Part shown: one piece after another, positions 10,968 to 19,629 of the stretch
Numbering within the stretch: the stretch's first letter is position 1
Layout: each line of letters opens with the position of its first letter
Assembly: GCF_022370635.2 (NCBI RefSeq)
Contig: NZ_CP092362.2
Span: 2,108,001-2,172,000, forward strand
DNA from: Mycolicibacterium crocinum
Lineage (GTDB): Bacteria; Actinomycetota; Actinomycetes; Mycobacteriales; Mycobacteriaceae
Length of the DNA: 64,000 nucleotides
Direction of reading: 5' to 3'
Position numbers and translations under genes: made by a program
Notes under the pieces: generated by a model
The model's input: the letters and a program-made list of their open reading frames with translations, nothing else
The model's database searches: none
What the model was told of the DNA's origin: nothing

Positions 10968-12260
10968 TTAAGCCGGGTCGAAGCTGTACAGCTGGCCCGA
11001 ACTGGTGGCCACCACCACCCGGCGGTCGCGGCCCACCGACACTCCGACCGGGAAGCCGTCGGCCTGCGGCAGGGGGTAGCTGTTGAGGGTGTGGCCGTCG
11101 GCGGGATCGAAGGCCAGCAGCGACAGTCCCGCGGGCGAACCGGCGGTCACCGTGTACGCCACGCCACCGGCCTGACTCGACGTGCTCAGCGGTGTGACAT
11201 CGTCGCGGCGCCAGGCCACCTGGCCGTGATCGCCCACGTCCTTGAGTGCGACGAGGTGCGTGTTGGGGCCGCCGCCGAGGAGGATCAGTCCATCGGGTGA
11301 CACCGACGGCGGTGTCTGCGGCAGAAAGTCCAGCGGCACAGACCATTTCACCTTGCCGTCGGAGGTTTTCAGTGCCCACAGCTTGCGATCGCGCCCGGTG
11401 ACGTACACCGTGTTGCCGTCGGCCGACGCCACCGGTGCGGCCAGCACACCGTCGGCGACCGCGTCACTGGTCCATTCGCGGGTGAGGATCGGCGTCTGGC
11501 CCGGGTGGTATTCCAGGCCGACGAGCGTGGACGCTTTCGCGCCGGGCTGCCACAGGCTCACGACGATCGTGTGGGTCGAGGCGGCGTAGGCGGGTGGTGC
11601 GGCCACCGGGCACTGCGGCAGTGCGCGGGCGCAGTCGGTCAGGCCGCGGGTGGAGTCGGTCGGGTCGAGGCCCTCGACGAGATCGAGTGGCGTACCGGTC
11701 ACGTCGCCGCGGTGGGAGTCGAACACCAGCACCTGCCCGAGGTGGGTGACGACCAGCAACTGACCACCGCCGAGAAACCGAGCGGTGGTGGGCATTCCGA
11801 TGACGTTCTGGCGCCAGCGGATCCACTGCGTGGGCGGATAGGACTGCATCATGCCGGGCTGGCCGATGTAGAGGTTGTCGAACTGGTCGAACAGCGGGCT
11901 GGCGAATCCGCCGCCCATCACCATGCGGGTACACCACCGTTGCCGGCCGTTGTTGTCGCTCTCCCACACCATCAGCGAACAGCCGCCTGCGGTTTGGCCG
12001 TTCACTGCCAGATAGCTGCCGTCGCCCAACGCGGCGCCGGCGCCCAACTCACCTTTGACCGAGCGGCTCCATTTCAGCCGCAGCGCCGAGGCGCCGCCGG
12101 TGGCGGTGTAGCTGCTGTTGGCGGCGTCGCCGTATTGGGCCGCCCAGCCGTGCGCGGCGGTGGAGTCGACCCACGAGTCGGTGTTGCCGCAACCGGCCAG
12201 GCCGGTCACGACCAGCGCGGCCGACGCCGAAGCCAGCAATCGCCGCAGCACCCGTGTCAC
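10968..12260 (-). CDS. PQQ-like beta-propeller lipoprotein (Rv3035-like)
   Basis: A 430-residue exported protein. It starts with a lipoprotein signal (LLASASAALVVTGLAGCGN; lipobox LAGC, Cys at about residue 24). The rest is a series of blades of the PQQ/quinoprotein type, e.g. NTVYVTGRDRKLWALKTSDG, ending LYSFDPA. Outer-face attachment and a scaffold or carbohydrate-binding role are plausible, but the function is not established. It is conserved next to the MGLP genes. The start is the GTG at 12260. A TACTGT hexamer upstream on the minus strand (about 12285-12290) is a possible -10. Confidence 0.85.
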   Translation of the reverse strand: MTRVLRRLLASASAALVVTGLAGCGNTDSWVDSTAAHGWAAQYGDAANSSYTATGGASALRLKWSRSVKGELGAGAALGDGSYLAVNGQTAGGCSLMVWESDNNGRQRWCTRMVMGGGFASPLFDQFDNLYIGQPGMMQSYPPTQWIRWRQNVIGMPTTARFLGGGQLLVVTHLGQVLVFDSHRGDVTGTPLDLVEGLDPTDSTRGLTDCARALPQCPVAAPPAYAASTHTIVVSLWQPGAKASTLVGLEYHPGQTPILTREWTSDAVADGVLAAPVASADGNTVYVTGRDRKLWALKTSDGKVKWSVPLDFLPQTPPSVSPDGLILLGGGPNTHLVALKDVGDHGQVAWRRDDVTPLSTSSQAGGVAYTVTAGSPAGLSLLAFDPADGHTLNSYPLPQADGFPVGVSVGRDRRVVVATSSGQLYSFDPA

Positions 12261-12325
12261 CTTCCCATCACGTCGATCCCGAAACGGGACAGTACAGGCG
12301 AGGGTAACCCGCGCCGAACCTCCGT

Positions 12326-12331
12326 TAGGCT
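12326..12331 (+). promoter_or_regulatory. -10 box of a probable leaderless promoter (acyltransferase)
   Basis: TAGGCT is followed after 8 bases by the ATG at 12340, the spacing expected when transcription begins at the start codon. Confidence 0.5.
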
Positions 12332-12339
12332 CTCAGCCC

Positions 12340-13086
12340 ATGACGTCGATGTGGGGCTCGCCGGTCCACAAGAGGTGGAGGGGCTCGCGGCTGCGCGATC
12401 CGCGTCAGGCGAAGTTTCTGACCAAGGAGTCGTTGCGCTGGGTCATCAAGAACCGCGCGTACACCCCCTGGTACCTGGTGCGCTACTGGCGGCTGCTCAA
12501 ATTCAAGCTGACCAACCCGCACATCATCACCCGCGGCATGGTGTTCCTCGGCAAGGACGTCGAGATCCATGCGACCCCGGAACTGGCGCAGCTGGAGATC
12601 GGTCGCTGGGTGCACATCGGCGACAAGAACACCATCCGCGCCCATGAAGGCTCGCTGCGGTTCGGCGACAAGGTGGTGCTGGGCCGCGACAACGTCATCA
12701 ATTGCTATCTCGACATCGAGTTGGGCGACTCGGCGCTGATGGCTGACTGGTGCTACGTCTGCGACTTCGACCACAAGATGGACAACATCGAGATGCCGAT
12801 CAAGGACCAGGGCATCATCAAGAGCCCGGTGCGGATCGGGCCGGATACCTGGATCGCCGCCAAGGTGACGGTCCTGCGCGGCACCACGATCGGCCGGGGC
12901 TGTGTCCTCGGCGCCCACGCCGTGGTCAAGGGCGACATCCCCGACTTCTCGATCGCCGTCGGCTCACCGGCCAAGGTGGTCAAGAACCGTAAGCTCGCCT
13001 GGGACACCTCAGCGGCCCAGCGTGCCGAACTGGCGGCAGCGCTGGCGGATATTGAACGCAAGAAGGCCTCGCGTCTAGAGGCTTAA
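12340..13086 (+). CDS. left-handed beta-helix (hexapeptide) acyltransferase (Rv3034c-like)
   Basis: A 248-residue acyltransferase. A basic, helical N-terminus (residues 1-65) is followed by hexapeptide repeats (about 70-215; e.g. IGDKNTIRAHEG, IGRGCVLGAHAVVKGDIPD) ending in AVGSPAKVVKNR, typical of the LbH transferase family. The M. tuberculosis gene has been proposed to acylate MGLP, and it sits here beside the other MGLP genes. The acyl donor and acceptor are not shown by the sequence. ATG 12340 is preferred because of the leaderless -10; GTG 12351 is out of frame. Confidence 0.87.
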   Translation: MTSMWGSPVHKRWRGSRLRDPRQAKFLTKESLRWVIKNRAYTPWYLVRYWRLLKFKLTNPHIITRGMVFLGKDVEIHATPELAQLEIGRWVHIGDKNTIRAHEGSLRFGDKVVLGRDNVINCYLDIELGDSALMADWCYVCDFDHKMDNIEMPIKDQGIIKSPVRIGPDTWIAAKVTVLRGTTIGRGCVLGAHAVVKGDIPDFSIAVGSPAKVVKNRKLAWDTSAAQRAELAAALADIERKKASRLEA

Positions 13087-13180
13087 GTCCCCTCTCCGTG
13101 GGTCTTTGGGCACTATCTTCGGGCGTTTCTCCGGAGTTATGCCAGAGACGTCCATTGATGTCTTCATCGGGGAGGGCAGT

Positions 13181-13663
13181 GTGAAAATTTCCAGTTCCAT
13201 CAAGGCTGTACTGGCCATCGCGTTGAGCGCCTTCATCGCGCTGGCGGCCGCACCGTTTTCGGCGGCGACGAACTTTCCCGTCGTCGGTAAGTTGGGTAGC
13301 GCGCTGACGATGACCGACAGCGTCGGCCAGGTCTCGTTGAGCTGGAAGGTCAGCGGCCTCAAACCCAGCAGCGACGTGATGCCGGGCTATCCGGTGGCCG
13401 GCAAGCTCTGGGAGGCGACCGCAACGGTCAACGCGATCAGTGGCCCGGTCACGCCGGCCATCTCGCAGTTCAACGCGGTCGCTCCCAACCAGGCGGCCTA
13501 TCGGGTGTTGTGGATGGTCGCTGCGCCGTCGAACATCAGCGGCGCCACGATCCCGCAGGGCGCGACGGCGACCGGCAAGATCCATTTCGACGTCACCGGA
13601 CCGCCGCCGACCACGATCACCATGAACAACGGCATGGAGGATTTGCTGATCTGGACGCCGTGA
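13181..13663 (+). CDS. secreted MPT63-family protein
   Basis: A 160-residue exported protein close to the immunogenic antigen MPT63/MPB63: mature segments GKLGSALTMTDSVGQVSLSWKV..., GYPVAGKLWEATATVNAI, ISGATIPQGATATGKIHFDVTGP and NNGMEDLLIW match that family along its length. A signal peptide (VKISSSIKAVLAIALSAFIA) is cleaved near FSAA-TNFP. MPT63 has an immunoglobulin-like beta-sandwich and no known enzymatic activity. The GTG start at 13181 has GGAGG five bases upstream (13171-13175). It ends convergently, one base from the ArsR-type regulator gene. Confidence 0.92.
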   Translation: MKISSSIKAVLAIALSAFIALAAAPFSAATNFPVVGKLGSALTMTDSVGQVSLSWKVSGLKPSSDVMPGYPVAGKLWEATATVNAISGPVTPAISQFNAVAPNQAAYRVLWMVAAPSNISGATIPQGATATGKIHFDVTGPPPTTITMNNGMEDLLIWTP

Positions 13664-13664
13664 G

Positions 13665-14423
13665 TTACCAGTCGATGGCGAACGATTCGGCCAGTACGGC
13701 TTGACCGGCGGCGGTGACGGTGACGGCGCGTCCGCGTGCGGTGCGCGCCAGCCAGCCCGCTGACAGGAACCGGTCCAGCAGTGCTCGGCCGATGCCGCCG
13801 CCGAGGTGGTGGCGCTGTTCGGTCCAGTCCACGCAATAGCGGATCAGCGGCCGGCCGCCGGTCGGTAGCACGACGCCGAGGCCGGTGAGGAAGTCGCGTC
13901 CCGCGCCGGTCAGTTCGTAGCGGACGTCGTGTCCGACGGTGCTCAGCGAGTCGTGGACGTCGCGGTTCGGGTCGTAGCGGCCGTCACCACCGATCAGGGC
14001 GCCGCGGTCCAGCAGCGAGCCCATTACCGCGACACCGAGCCGGCCGGCGAGGTGGTCGTAGCAGGTGCGCGCGGCGCGCAGCGGCGCGGCGCGGGTACCT
14101 TCACGCAGTGAGCGCACCGGGCGCGGCGGCGAGAGCCGAACCAGATTCTCCAGCAGCTCGGCGACGTGCGGTCCGGCCAGCCGGTAGTAGCGGTGCCGCC
14201 CGTGGGCCTCGACCCGCAGCAGTCCGGCCGCGGTCAACTTGGCCAGGTGGCTGCTGGCGGTGGGCCGGCTGACGCCGGCCTCGTCGGCGAGCACGCTGGC
14301 CGGCAGCGCCCGTCCGTCGTCGAGTGCGAGCAGCACGCTGCACCGCGCCGGGTCGGCCAGCAAGGACGCGACCGCGGCGATGTCCGCGTCGCCGACGCTG
14401 GGCAGTTCCGCGGCGTCACGCAT
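13665..14423 (-). CDS. ArsR-type winged-helix regulator with long C-terminal domain
   Basis: The N-terminal third is an ArsR winged helix (LLADPARCSVLLALDDGRALPASVLADEAGVSRPTASSHLAKL). At about 252 residues it is more than twice the length of a minimal ArsR protein. The extra C-terminal part may sense a ligand but shows no cysteine or histidine metal motif. The ATG at 14423 overlaps the end of the MFS gene by 8 bases, so the two form an operon. A palindrome over the operon's promoter (15791-15809) is the likely autoregulatory operator. Probable role: ligand-released repressor of the efflux gene. Confidence 0.85.
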   Translation of the reverse strand: MRDAAELPSVGDADIAAVASLLADPARCSVLLALDDGRALPASVLADEAGVSRPTASSHLAKLTAAGLLRVEAHGRHRYYRLAGPHVAELLENLVRLSPPRPVRSLREGTRAAPLRAARTCYDHLAGRLGVAVMGSLLDRGALIGGDGRYDPNRDVHDSLSTVGHDVRYELTGAGRDFLTGLGVVLPTGGRPLIRYCVDWTEQRHHLGGGIGRALLDRFLSAGWLARTARGRAVTVTAAGQAVLAESFAIDW

Positions 14424-15789
14424 GGCAGGCCTCCTTCGGTGCCGGTGAAACGGGCACATCCTCTGGCTTACCCCACCGCACCGACACCAGCGCGGCGATC
14501 AACTGGACGGCCGCACCGACGACCGTCGCGGCGATCACACCGCCACCGGAGCCGAACAGGGAGCCCAGCGCCGCTGTGCCCACCGTGATGCCCGTCAGCC
14601 GCGACAGGTTGACCAGTCCCGACCCCAGCCCGGTCCGCTCGGACGGGATCGCCGCGAGCGCCAGGCTCACTGCCGGCCCGGTCGTAATGGCCAGGCCCGC
14701 GCCGGTCAGCACCAGGGCCGCCTCGATCAGCCAGATCGGCGCGGTCGGCCCGGCCAGGCCGTACAGCAGCTGGGCGCCGGCCAGCGTCACCAGGCCCGCG
14801 GTGATCGCAATCCGGGGACCGGTTCGTCGCGCCGCCACGGTGACCACCGGGATCAGCACGAGATAGGTCAGCGGCATCGGAATGAACTCCAACGCCGTGG
14901 CCAGCGGGCCGGCACCGCGCTGCTGCTGGAAAGCGATGCTGTTGATCAGCACCAGACGGTAGGTGCCGAACGTCATCGCGAACGTGGCGGACAGCCCGAC
15001 CGCCGTCGATCGCCGGCGCAGCAGGTCTGGCGGGATCATCGGACGGGCAATGCTGCGCTGCCGCACGACGAATCCCGCGAGGCAGGCGAGGGCAACGACG
15101 GCGAGCCCGCTCGTGGGCATCACCCCGAGGTGACGGCCCTGCACCAGCGCGAGCGTCAGCGTCGCTAGGCCGACGGCGGTCAGTAGCTGGCTGCCGACGT
15201 CGAGACGGGAGTGGCGTGGATCCGACGATTCCGGCAGATAGCGGTAGGTCATCGCCAACGCGGCGACGCCGACGGGAACGTTGAGCCAGAAGATCGAGCG
15301 CCAGCCGGCGGATTGGGTGAGGACCCCGCCGACGATGGGGCCCAGCGCCGTCGAGGACGCCGCCGCGATCGCCCACGCCGCGGTGGCGCGGTCCCGGCCG
15401 GCGGCGTCGGGAAAGGCGGCCGCCGCGATCGCCAGCCCCTGCGGCAGCATGACCGCGGCTGCCAGACCCTGTACTGCGCGACCGGTCAGCAGGACCGGCA
15501 GCGACGGGGCGAGGGCACAGCACAGCGACGCGGCCACGAACACGACGACGCCGAGACGCAACAGCCTGCGCCGGCCGACCGCGTCACCGAATGCACCGGC
15601 GCCGAGCAACAGCGCCGCGAACGTGAGGTTGTAGGCGTCGACTGTCCACTGCGCGGCGGTCAGGCCGCCACCGAGGTCGGTGCTGATGGCGGGCAGCGCC
15701 AGATTGACGGCGTTGCTGTCGATCAGGCCCAGCACCAGCCCGAGGTAGGCGGCGACCAGAGTCAGCGTCGAGGAGCGAGTTGAAGGCAT
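14416..15789 (-). CDS. MFS drug/metabolite efflux transporter (DHA2-like)
   Basis: A 457-residue major facilitator protein with 12 to 14 hydrophobic helices. Motif A is GDAVGRRRLLRLG after helix 2 and motif C-like LGPIVGGVLTQSAGWRSIFWLNVPVG after helix 5, both diagnostic of proton-coupled exporters of the DHA1/DHA2 groups. The substrate is unknown. It is the first gene of an operon with the ArsR-type regulator. This pair lies next to the MGLP genes and is not part of the conserved block as I know it from M. tuberculosis, so it is probably a later insertion. Confidence 0.9.
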   Translation of the reverse strand: MPSTRSSTLTLVAAYLGLVLGLIDSNAVNLALPAISTDLGGGLTAAQWTVDAYNLTFAALLLGAGAFGDAVGRRRLLRLGVVVFVAASLCCALAPSLPVLLTGRAVQGLAAAVMLPQGLAIAAAAFPDAAGRDRATAAWAIAAASSTALGPIVGGVLTQSAGWRSIFWLNVPVGVAALAMTYRYLPESSDPRHSRLDVGSQLLTAVGLATLTLALVQGRHLGVMPTSGLAVVALACLAGFVVRQRSIARPMIPPDLLRRRSTAVGLSATFAMTFGTYRLVLINSIAFQQQRGAGPLATALEFIPMPLTYLVLIPVVTVAARRTGPRIAITAGLVTLAGAQLLYGLAGPTAPIWLIEAALVLTGAGLAITTGPAVSLALAAIPSERTGLGSGLVNLSRLTGITVGTAALGSLFGSGGGVIAATVVGAAVQLIAALVSVRWGKPEDVPVSPAPKEACHA

Positions 15790-15790
15790 A

Positions 15791-15809
15791 TCCGCACGCT
15801 AGGTGCGGA
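15791..15809. promoter_or_regulatory. palindromic operator over the MFS-ArsR promoter
   Basis: TCCGCAC and GTGCGGA (15791-15797, 15803-15809) form a perfect 7-bp inverted repeat with a 5-base centre. On the minus strand the centre overlaps a TAGCGT -10 box (15796-15801) placed 6 bases before the ATG at 15789. Binding here would block transcription directly, as expected for an ArsR-type repressor. Confidence 0.6.
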
Positions 15810-15829
15810 ATGCTTCGACGGCCGTCGAA

Positions 15830-17065
15830 CTATGAGCGCCCCGGCAGGGCGTGCTCGACGATCGGCCGGCGCGGGAGGGGATCACGTTCGTGGCGCTTGG
15901 CGGCCAGGTACACCTGCGCGGTCTCGGCGGCCACGGTGTGCCAGTCGAAATCGGAGGTCAGCCGTTCCCGTGCGGCGATCGCCCGCTGTTGTGCGGCGAC
16001 GGGATCGTCGAGAACGCAACGAACCGCCGCGGCCAGCGCCGTGACGTCGCGCGGAGGGAAGGACACCCCGGTCTCGCCGTCGATCACCGCCTCGCCGAGT
16101 CCGCCGACGTTGGAGGTGACCAGGGGGATGCCCGCCGCGGCCGCTTCGAGTGCGGCGATGCCGAACGGCTCGTAGTGGCTGGGCAGCACGGCGACGTCGG
16201 CGCGGCGCATCAGCCGAAGCAGCTCGTCGTGGTCAACCAGACCGGCGAAGTGAACGGCCTTCAGCACCTTGTGCTTTCGAGCCACCTCCACCAGCCAGTC
16301 CTGCTGGGTGCCGTCACCGGCGATGGTCAGCGTCGTCCCCGGATGGGTGCGCCGGATCCGGGGCAGTGCGGCGATGGCCTCGTGCACGCCCTTCTCGTAT
16401 TCCAGCCGGCCGATGTACAGCAGTTCCGGCGGCCCAGGATGAGCTTGGCGATGCGCGAAGGGCCAACGGCTGGAATCGATCCCGTTGCGGATCACCACGA
16501 TCTCGGCCAGATCGGGGCCGAACAGTTCGGAGATCTCGTCGGCCATCGACGCCGAGCAGGCGATCAGCGAGTCGGACTCCCGAACGAACCAGGATTCGAC
16601 GGCGTGCACCTGACGGCTGATCTGCCCGGACACCCAGCCGGAGTGCCGCCCGGCTTCAGTGGCGTGGACGGTGGAAACCATTGGCACATCGAAGAACTCG
16701 GCCAGCGCGATGGCTGGGTGGGCAACGAGCCAGTCGTGGGCGTGCACGATGTCGGGCTGCCAGCCCTTGGCCTGCAACGTCAGACCGGCGCGAATCATGG
16801 CGTGGCCCATGGCCATTGTCCAGGCCATCATGTCGCGACCGAAGTCGAACTCGTGCGGGTCCTGCGCGGCGGCGATCACCCGCACGCCTTCGTGGACCTC
16901 GTCGGTGGTCGGGTGTGTGCTGGGATCGGTGCCCGACGGCCGTCGGGCCAGCACCACGACCTCGTGACCGTCAGCGGCCAGCGCGGTCGCCAATTGGTAG
17001 ACGTGCCTGCCCAATCCGCCGATGATCACCGGTGGGTACTCCCACGACACCATCAGGATCTTCAT
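15830..17065 (-). CDS. GT4 alpha-glucan glycosyltransferase of the MGLP cluster (Rv3032-like)
   Basis: A 411-residue GT-B glycosyltransferase. The N-terminus MKILMVSWEYPPVIIGGLGRHVYQLATAL is the acceptor-side motif of glycogen-synthase-like GT4 enzymes, and EPFGIAALEAAAAG near residue 310 is the EX7E donor-binding motif. The M. tuberculosis homologue elongates alpha-1,4-glucan for methylglucose lipopolysaccharide and glycogen. The ATG overlaps the stop of the GH57 gene by 4 bases, so these two and the methyltransferase upstream form one operon. Confidence 0.93.
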   Translation of the reverse strand: MKILMVSWEYPPVIIGGLGRHVYQLATALAADGHEVVVLARRPSGTDPSTHPTTDEVHEGVRVIAAAQDPHEFDFGRDMMAWTMAMGHAMIRAGLTLQAKGWQPDIVHAHDWLVAHPAIALAEFFDVPMVSTVHATEAGRHSGWVSGQISRQVHAVESWFVRESDSLIACSASMADEISELFGPDLAEIVVIRNGIDSSRWPFAHRQAHPGPPELLYIGRLEYEKGVHEAIAALPRIRRTHPGTTLTIAGDGTQQDWLVEVARKHKVLKAVHFAGLVDHDELLRLMRRADVAVLPSHYEPFGIAALEAAAAGIPLVTSNVGGLGEAVIDGETGVSFPPRDVTALAAAVRCVLDDPVAAQQRAIAARERLTSDFDWHTVAAETAQVYLAAKRHERDPLPRRPIVEHALPGRS

Positions 17066-18651
17066 CGGGGCAACCGCCGTGCGTCGAGTGCGCCGAACAA
17101 TCCGTCGGCCCGGTTCCAGCCGGCGGCCAGCCGCTCGGCCGCGTCGCGGCGTCCCGAGGCCAGCGCGTCCGAGATCTCGCGGGCGGCATGGGCGTGCAGG
17201 TGCGCGCGGTAGCGCGCGTAGTCGGCCGCGGAGTCCTTGCTGACCATGAACGGCCAGTCGCTGGACACCGTCAGTAGCGTTTCGCGCAGGATTTGGTCGG
17301 CGACGAAATCCCGGCTGGGGGAGGATCCGTTGTGCGCCAGGGCCTTATCGACTGTCGCCAGTGCGGTGTCGACGACCTCGGTGTTGAGCTGCACCAGATC
17401 GGCCACCTGCTCGCCGGCCCACACTTGCCAGTCCTTGCCGGATCCCCAAGAGCTGGGCGGCAATTCGACGGGCGCACCGACGAACCCGGCCTCCAGCGCG
17501 TCGGTGAGCGTGCCCACTCGAATACCGGCCTCGGGCAGTGCGCGCAGCAGCCGCTCCAGCCAGATCGGGCCCTCGTACCACCAGTGGCCGAACAACTCGG
17601 TGTCGAAGGCGGCGACCACATGCGCGGGACGACCGATGCGTTGTGACTCCGAGATCAGGCGCTGGCGGACGACGCCGACGAAATCGGCGACATGGCTGTC
17701 GATCGCCTTGTCGGCACGCTGCGGGTCGTAGGGCGCCTTCGCATCGGAGTCGACGTTGCGGCCGGTGACCCGGGCCGGCTTGAGTCCGGTCAGGTGGTCG
17801 TAGGTGTGGAAGTCGCGGTATGCGGCGTGCCCGGGGTAACCCGACTTCGGGGACCACACCCGGTAACTGACCTGCAGGTCGCGGCCGAACGCCACCACGT
17901 CCGTCGCCCCGACCGGCCGGCCCAGCGCGGTGTCGCCGTGCAGCGAAGGCCCGTCGACCATGAAATGCCCGACGCCCGCGGCGGCATAGTCGTGTTCCAT
18001 GCCTGGGGCGTAAGCACATTCGGGTGCCCAGATGCCCTTCGGCGTGTGCGCGAACCGCTGGCCGGCATCGGCAAGTCCTTCGCGCAGCGCGAATTCGCGC
18101 AACCGCGGATTGAGCAGCGGCTGGAACGGGTGGGCGAGCGGCCCGCCCAACAGTTCGACGGTGCCGGCGTCGATCAGCTGACGCAGCAAAGGGCTGGCGC
18201 CGTGGCGCCAGAGCGTGCCGAACTCATCGAGTGCGCGACCGGCTTCCTCGTACTCGCGAATGCCGAACTCGCGCAACGCTTCCGGAGTCGTCGCGGTGCC
18301 GGCCTCGGCGCCGGTCGGGGTGCGCAGGGTGGCGGCTTCCAGTGCCCGCAGCTGCCAGTTGGCCAGCCAGCGGTGCATGCCGTCCAGGCAGTAGGGATCG
18401 TCGAGCTGCGCGGTGACCACCGGGGTCATGCCCAAGGTCAGCACGCCGCGCCGGCCCTCGGCGGCCAGTGTCCGCAGCACCCGCATCAGCGGCAGATAGG
18501 CCGCCGACCACGACTGGTAGAGCCATTCCTCGCCGACCGGCCAGCGGCCATGATGGGCCAGCCACGGCAGGTGCGTGTGCAGGACCAGGGTGAACTGGCC
18601 GGGGACTGAATCCGCGCTCACCCGTTGATTCGCTCCGCGAGCGTCGCTCAT
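17062..18651 (-). CDS. GH57 alpha-1,4-glucan branching enzyme (Rv3031-like)
   Basis: A 529-residue GH57 protein. LVLHTHLPWLAHHGRWP opens the (beta/alpha)7 barrel. WAPECAY holds the predicted nucleophile Glu211, and AFDTELFGHWWYEG holds the predicted general acid Asp at about residue 350. A C-terminal helical domain follows (SSDWPFMVSKDSAADYARYRAHLHA). It should introduce alpha-1,6 branches into the glucan made by the adjacent GT4 enzyme. It starts in an ATGA overlap with the methyltransferase stop. Confidence 0.93.
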   Translation of the reverse strand: MSDARGANQRVSADSVPGQFTLVLHTHLPWLAHHGRWPVGEEWLYQSWSAAYLPLMRVLRTLAAEGRRGVLTLGMTPVVTAQLDDPYCLDGMHRWLANWQLRALEAATLRTPTGAEAGTATTPEALREFGIREYEEAGRALDEFGTLWRHGASPLLRQLIDAGTVELLGGPLAHPFQPLLNPRLREFALREGLADAGQRFAHTPKGIWAPECAYAPGMEHDYAAAGVGHFMVDGPSLHGDTALGRPVGATDVVAFGRDLQVSYRVWSPKSGYPGHAAYRDFHTYDHLTGLKPARVTGRNVDSDAKAPYDPQRADKAIDSHVADFVGVVRQRLISESQRIGRPAHVVAAFDTELFGHWWYEGPIWLERLLRALPEAGIRVGTLTDALEAGFVGAPVELPPSSWGSGKDWQVWAGEQVADLVQLNTEVVDTALATVDKALAHNGSSPSRDFVADQILRETLLTVSSDWPFMVSKDSAADYARYRAHLHAHAAREISDALASGRRDAAERLAAGWNRADGLFGALDARRLPR

Positions 18652-19424
18652 GCGCGCACCGCGATCGCCACCAAATCCAGGCTCTCGTCGATGTCGCGCT
18701 CGCCGGAGTCGAGAATGTCGAAGTCCTCACAGCGCACGGCCGCCACGTCAGCCAGCAGATCGTCGGACCACGCGGCGTCGGCCAACGCCCGCTCGATCTG
18801 CGCGCCGATGATCGAGCCGCCGTGGCGCTCGTCCATCGCGACCAGGCCCGGGCCGTGAAAGACCCCGCTCATCGAGCGCATCTGGAATCCGCCGTCGGTC
18901 AGCAGCTCCTTGAGTTCGCGCGCGTTGAGCTCGCGAGTGTGGAACGGGTTGACCGGGGTGTCCAGGCCGGGGGAGAAGGTGATGCGGTTCGGTGTCGACA
19001 TCAGCAGTAGACCGCCAGGTCGCAGTACCCGCGCGCATTCGGCCACGAATTGTGGCTGATCCCACAGATGTTCGATGACCTGGAAGTTCACCACAATGTC
19101 AACTGAAGCGTCGGGCAGCGGCAGCGCCGCCAGGTTGCCCTCGACGACCTCGACCCGGGGATAGCGCGCACCCACGTGTGCAACGGTGGCGGCGTCGTAG
19201 TCCACGGCCACCACCCGGCGCGCGACCGAGGCGATCAGGTCGGCGCCATAGCCCTCGCCGCACCCGGCTTCCAGCACGTCACGACCTGCGCAAAGGTCCA
19301 GCAGGCGGCGATAGACGACCTCGTGGCGGCGGAACCAGTAGTTCTCTTCAGCCAGCCCGGGGATAGTCCGTTCGCCGGTCAGCGGAAGACCGCTGTCACC
19401 TGCGTCAGTTACGAATGCGCTCAT
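18648..19424 (-). CDS. SAM methyltransferase of the MGLP cluster (Rv3030-like)
   Basis: A 258-residue class I methyltransferase: motif I DVLEAGCGEGYGADLIA, acidic VVAVDYD, then VVNFQVIEHLWDQP and VLRPGGLLLMSTPN. It is the first gene of an operon with GH57 and GT4, which suggests O-methylation of MGLP sugars; the position methylated cannot be read from the sequence. ATG 19424 is preferred: the longer reading frame back to 19526 has no family-like residues, and an upstream TAGCCT box gives a leaderless start here. Confidence 0.9.
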   Translation of the reverse strand: MSAFVTDAGDSGLPLTGERTIPGLAEENYWFRRHEVVYRRLLDLCAGRDVLEAGCGEGYGADLIASVARRVVAVDYDAATVAHVGARYPRVEVVEGNLAALPLPDASVDIVVNFQVIEHLWDQPQFVAECARVLRPGGLLLMSTPNRITFSPGLDTPVNPFHTRELNARELKELLTDGGFQMRSMSGVFHGPGLVAMDERHGGSIIGAQIERALADAAWSDDLLADVAAVRCEDFDILDSGERDIDESLDLVAIAVRA

Positions 19425-19432
19425 TGCAAGGC

Positions 19433-19438
19433 AGGCTA
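19433..19438 (-). promoter_or_regulatory. -10 box of a probable leaderless promoter (MGLP operon)
   Basis: Read on the minus strand this is TAGCCT, 8 bases before the ATG at 19424. Confidence 0.5.
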
Positions 19439-19528
19439 ACCCGAAGTTGGCGGTTCGCGAACTGCTCGGTACCGATGGGCTGCTAATACACAAACTTCGA
19501 CCAGCTATGGTGTTTCTGCGAACCACGC

Positions 19529-19547
19529 TAAGTTACCGGTGGGTAAC
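19529..19547 (+). promoter_or_regulatory. palindromic operator and -10 box upstream of etfB
   Basis: GTTACC-GGTG-GGTAAC (19532-19547) is a perfect 6-bp inverted repeat with a 4-base centre. A TAAGTT -10-like hexamer (19529-19534) overlaps its left arm. The form is typical of TetR-family sites controlling fatty-acid catabolism in actinobacteria, which would suit electron-transfer flavoprotein genes. The regulator itself is not in the window. Confidence 0.45.
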
Positions 19548-19629
19548 ATGATGTGTGTTGCGGAATGACCAAAAAGTCTTGCGACCTTCTCTGGCCGCGG
19601 GACGCCTGCCAGGAGGACGTAGAAGACTC

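Noticed and set aside
13665..15789. MFS-ArsR pair as part of a genomic island
   Set aside because: No integrase, tRNA, direct repeats or clear GC shift; only an insertion relative to the gene order I know.
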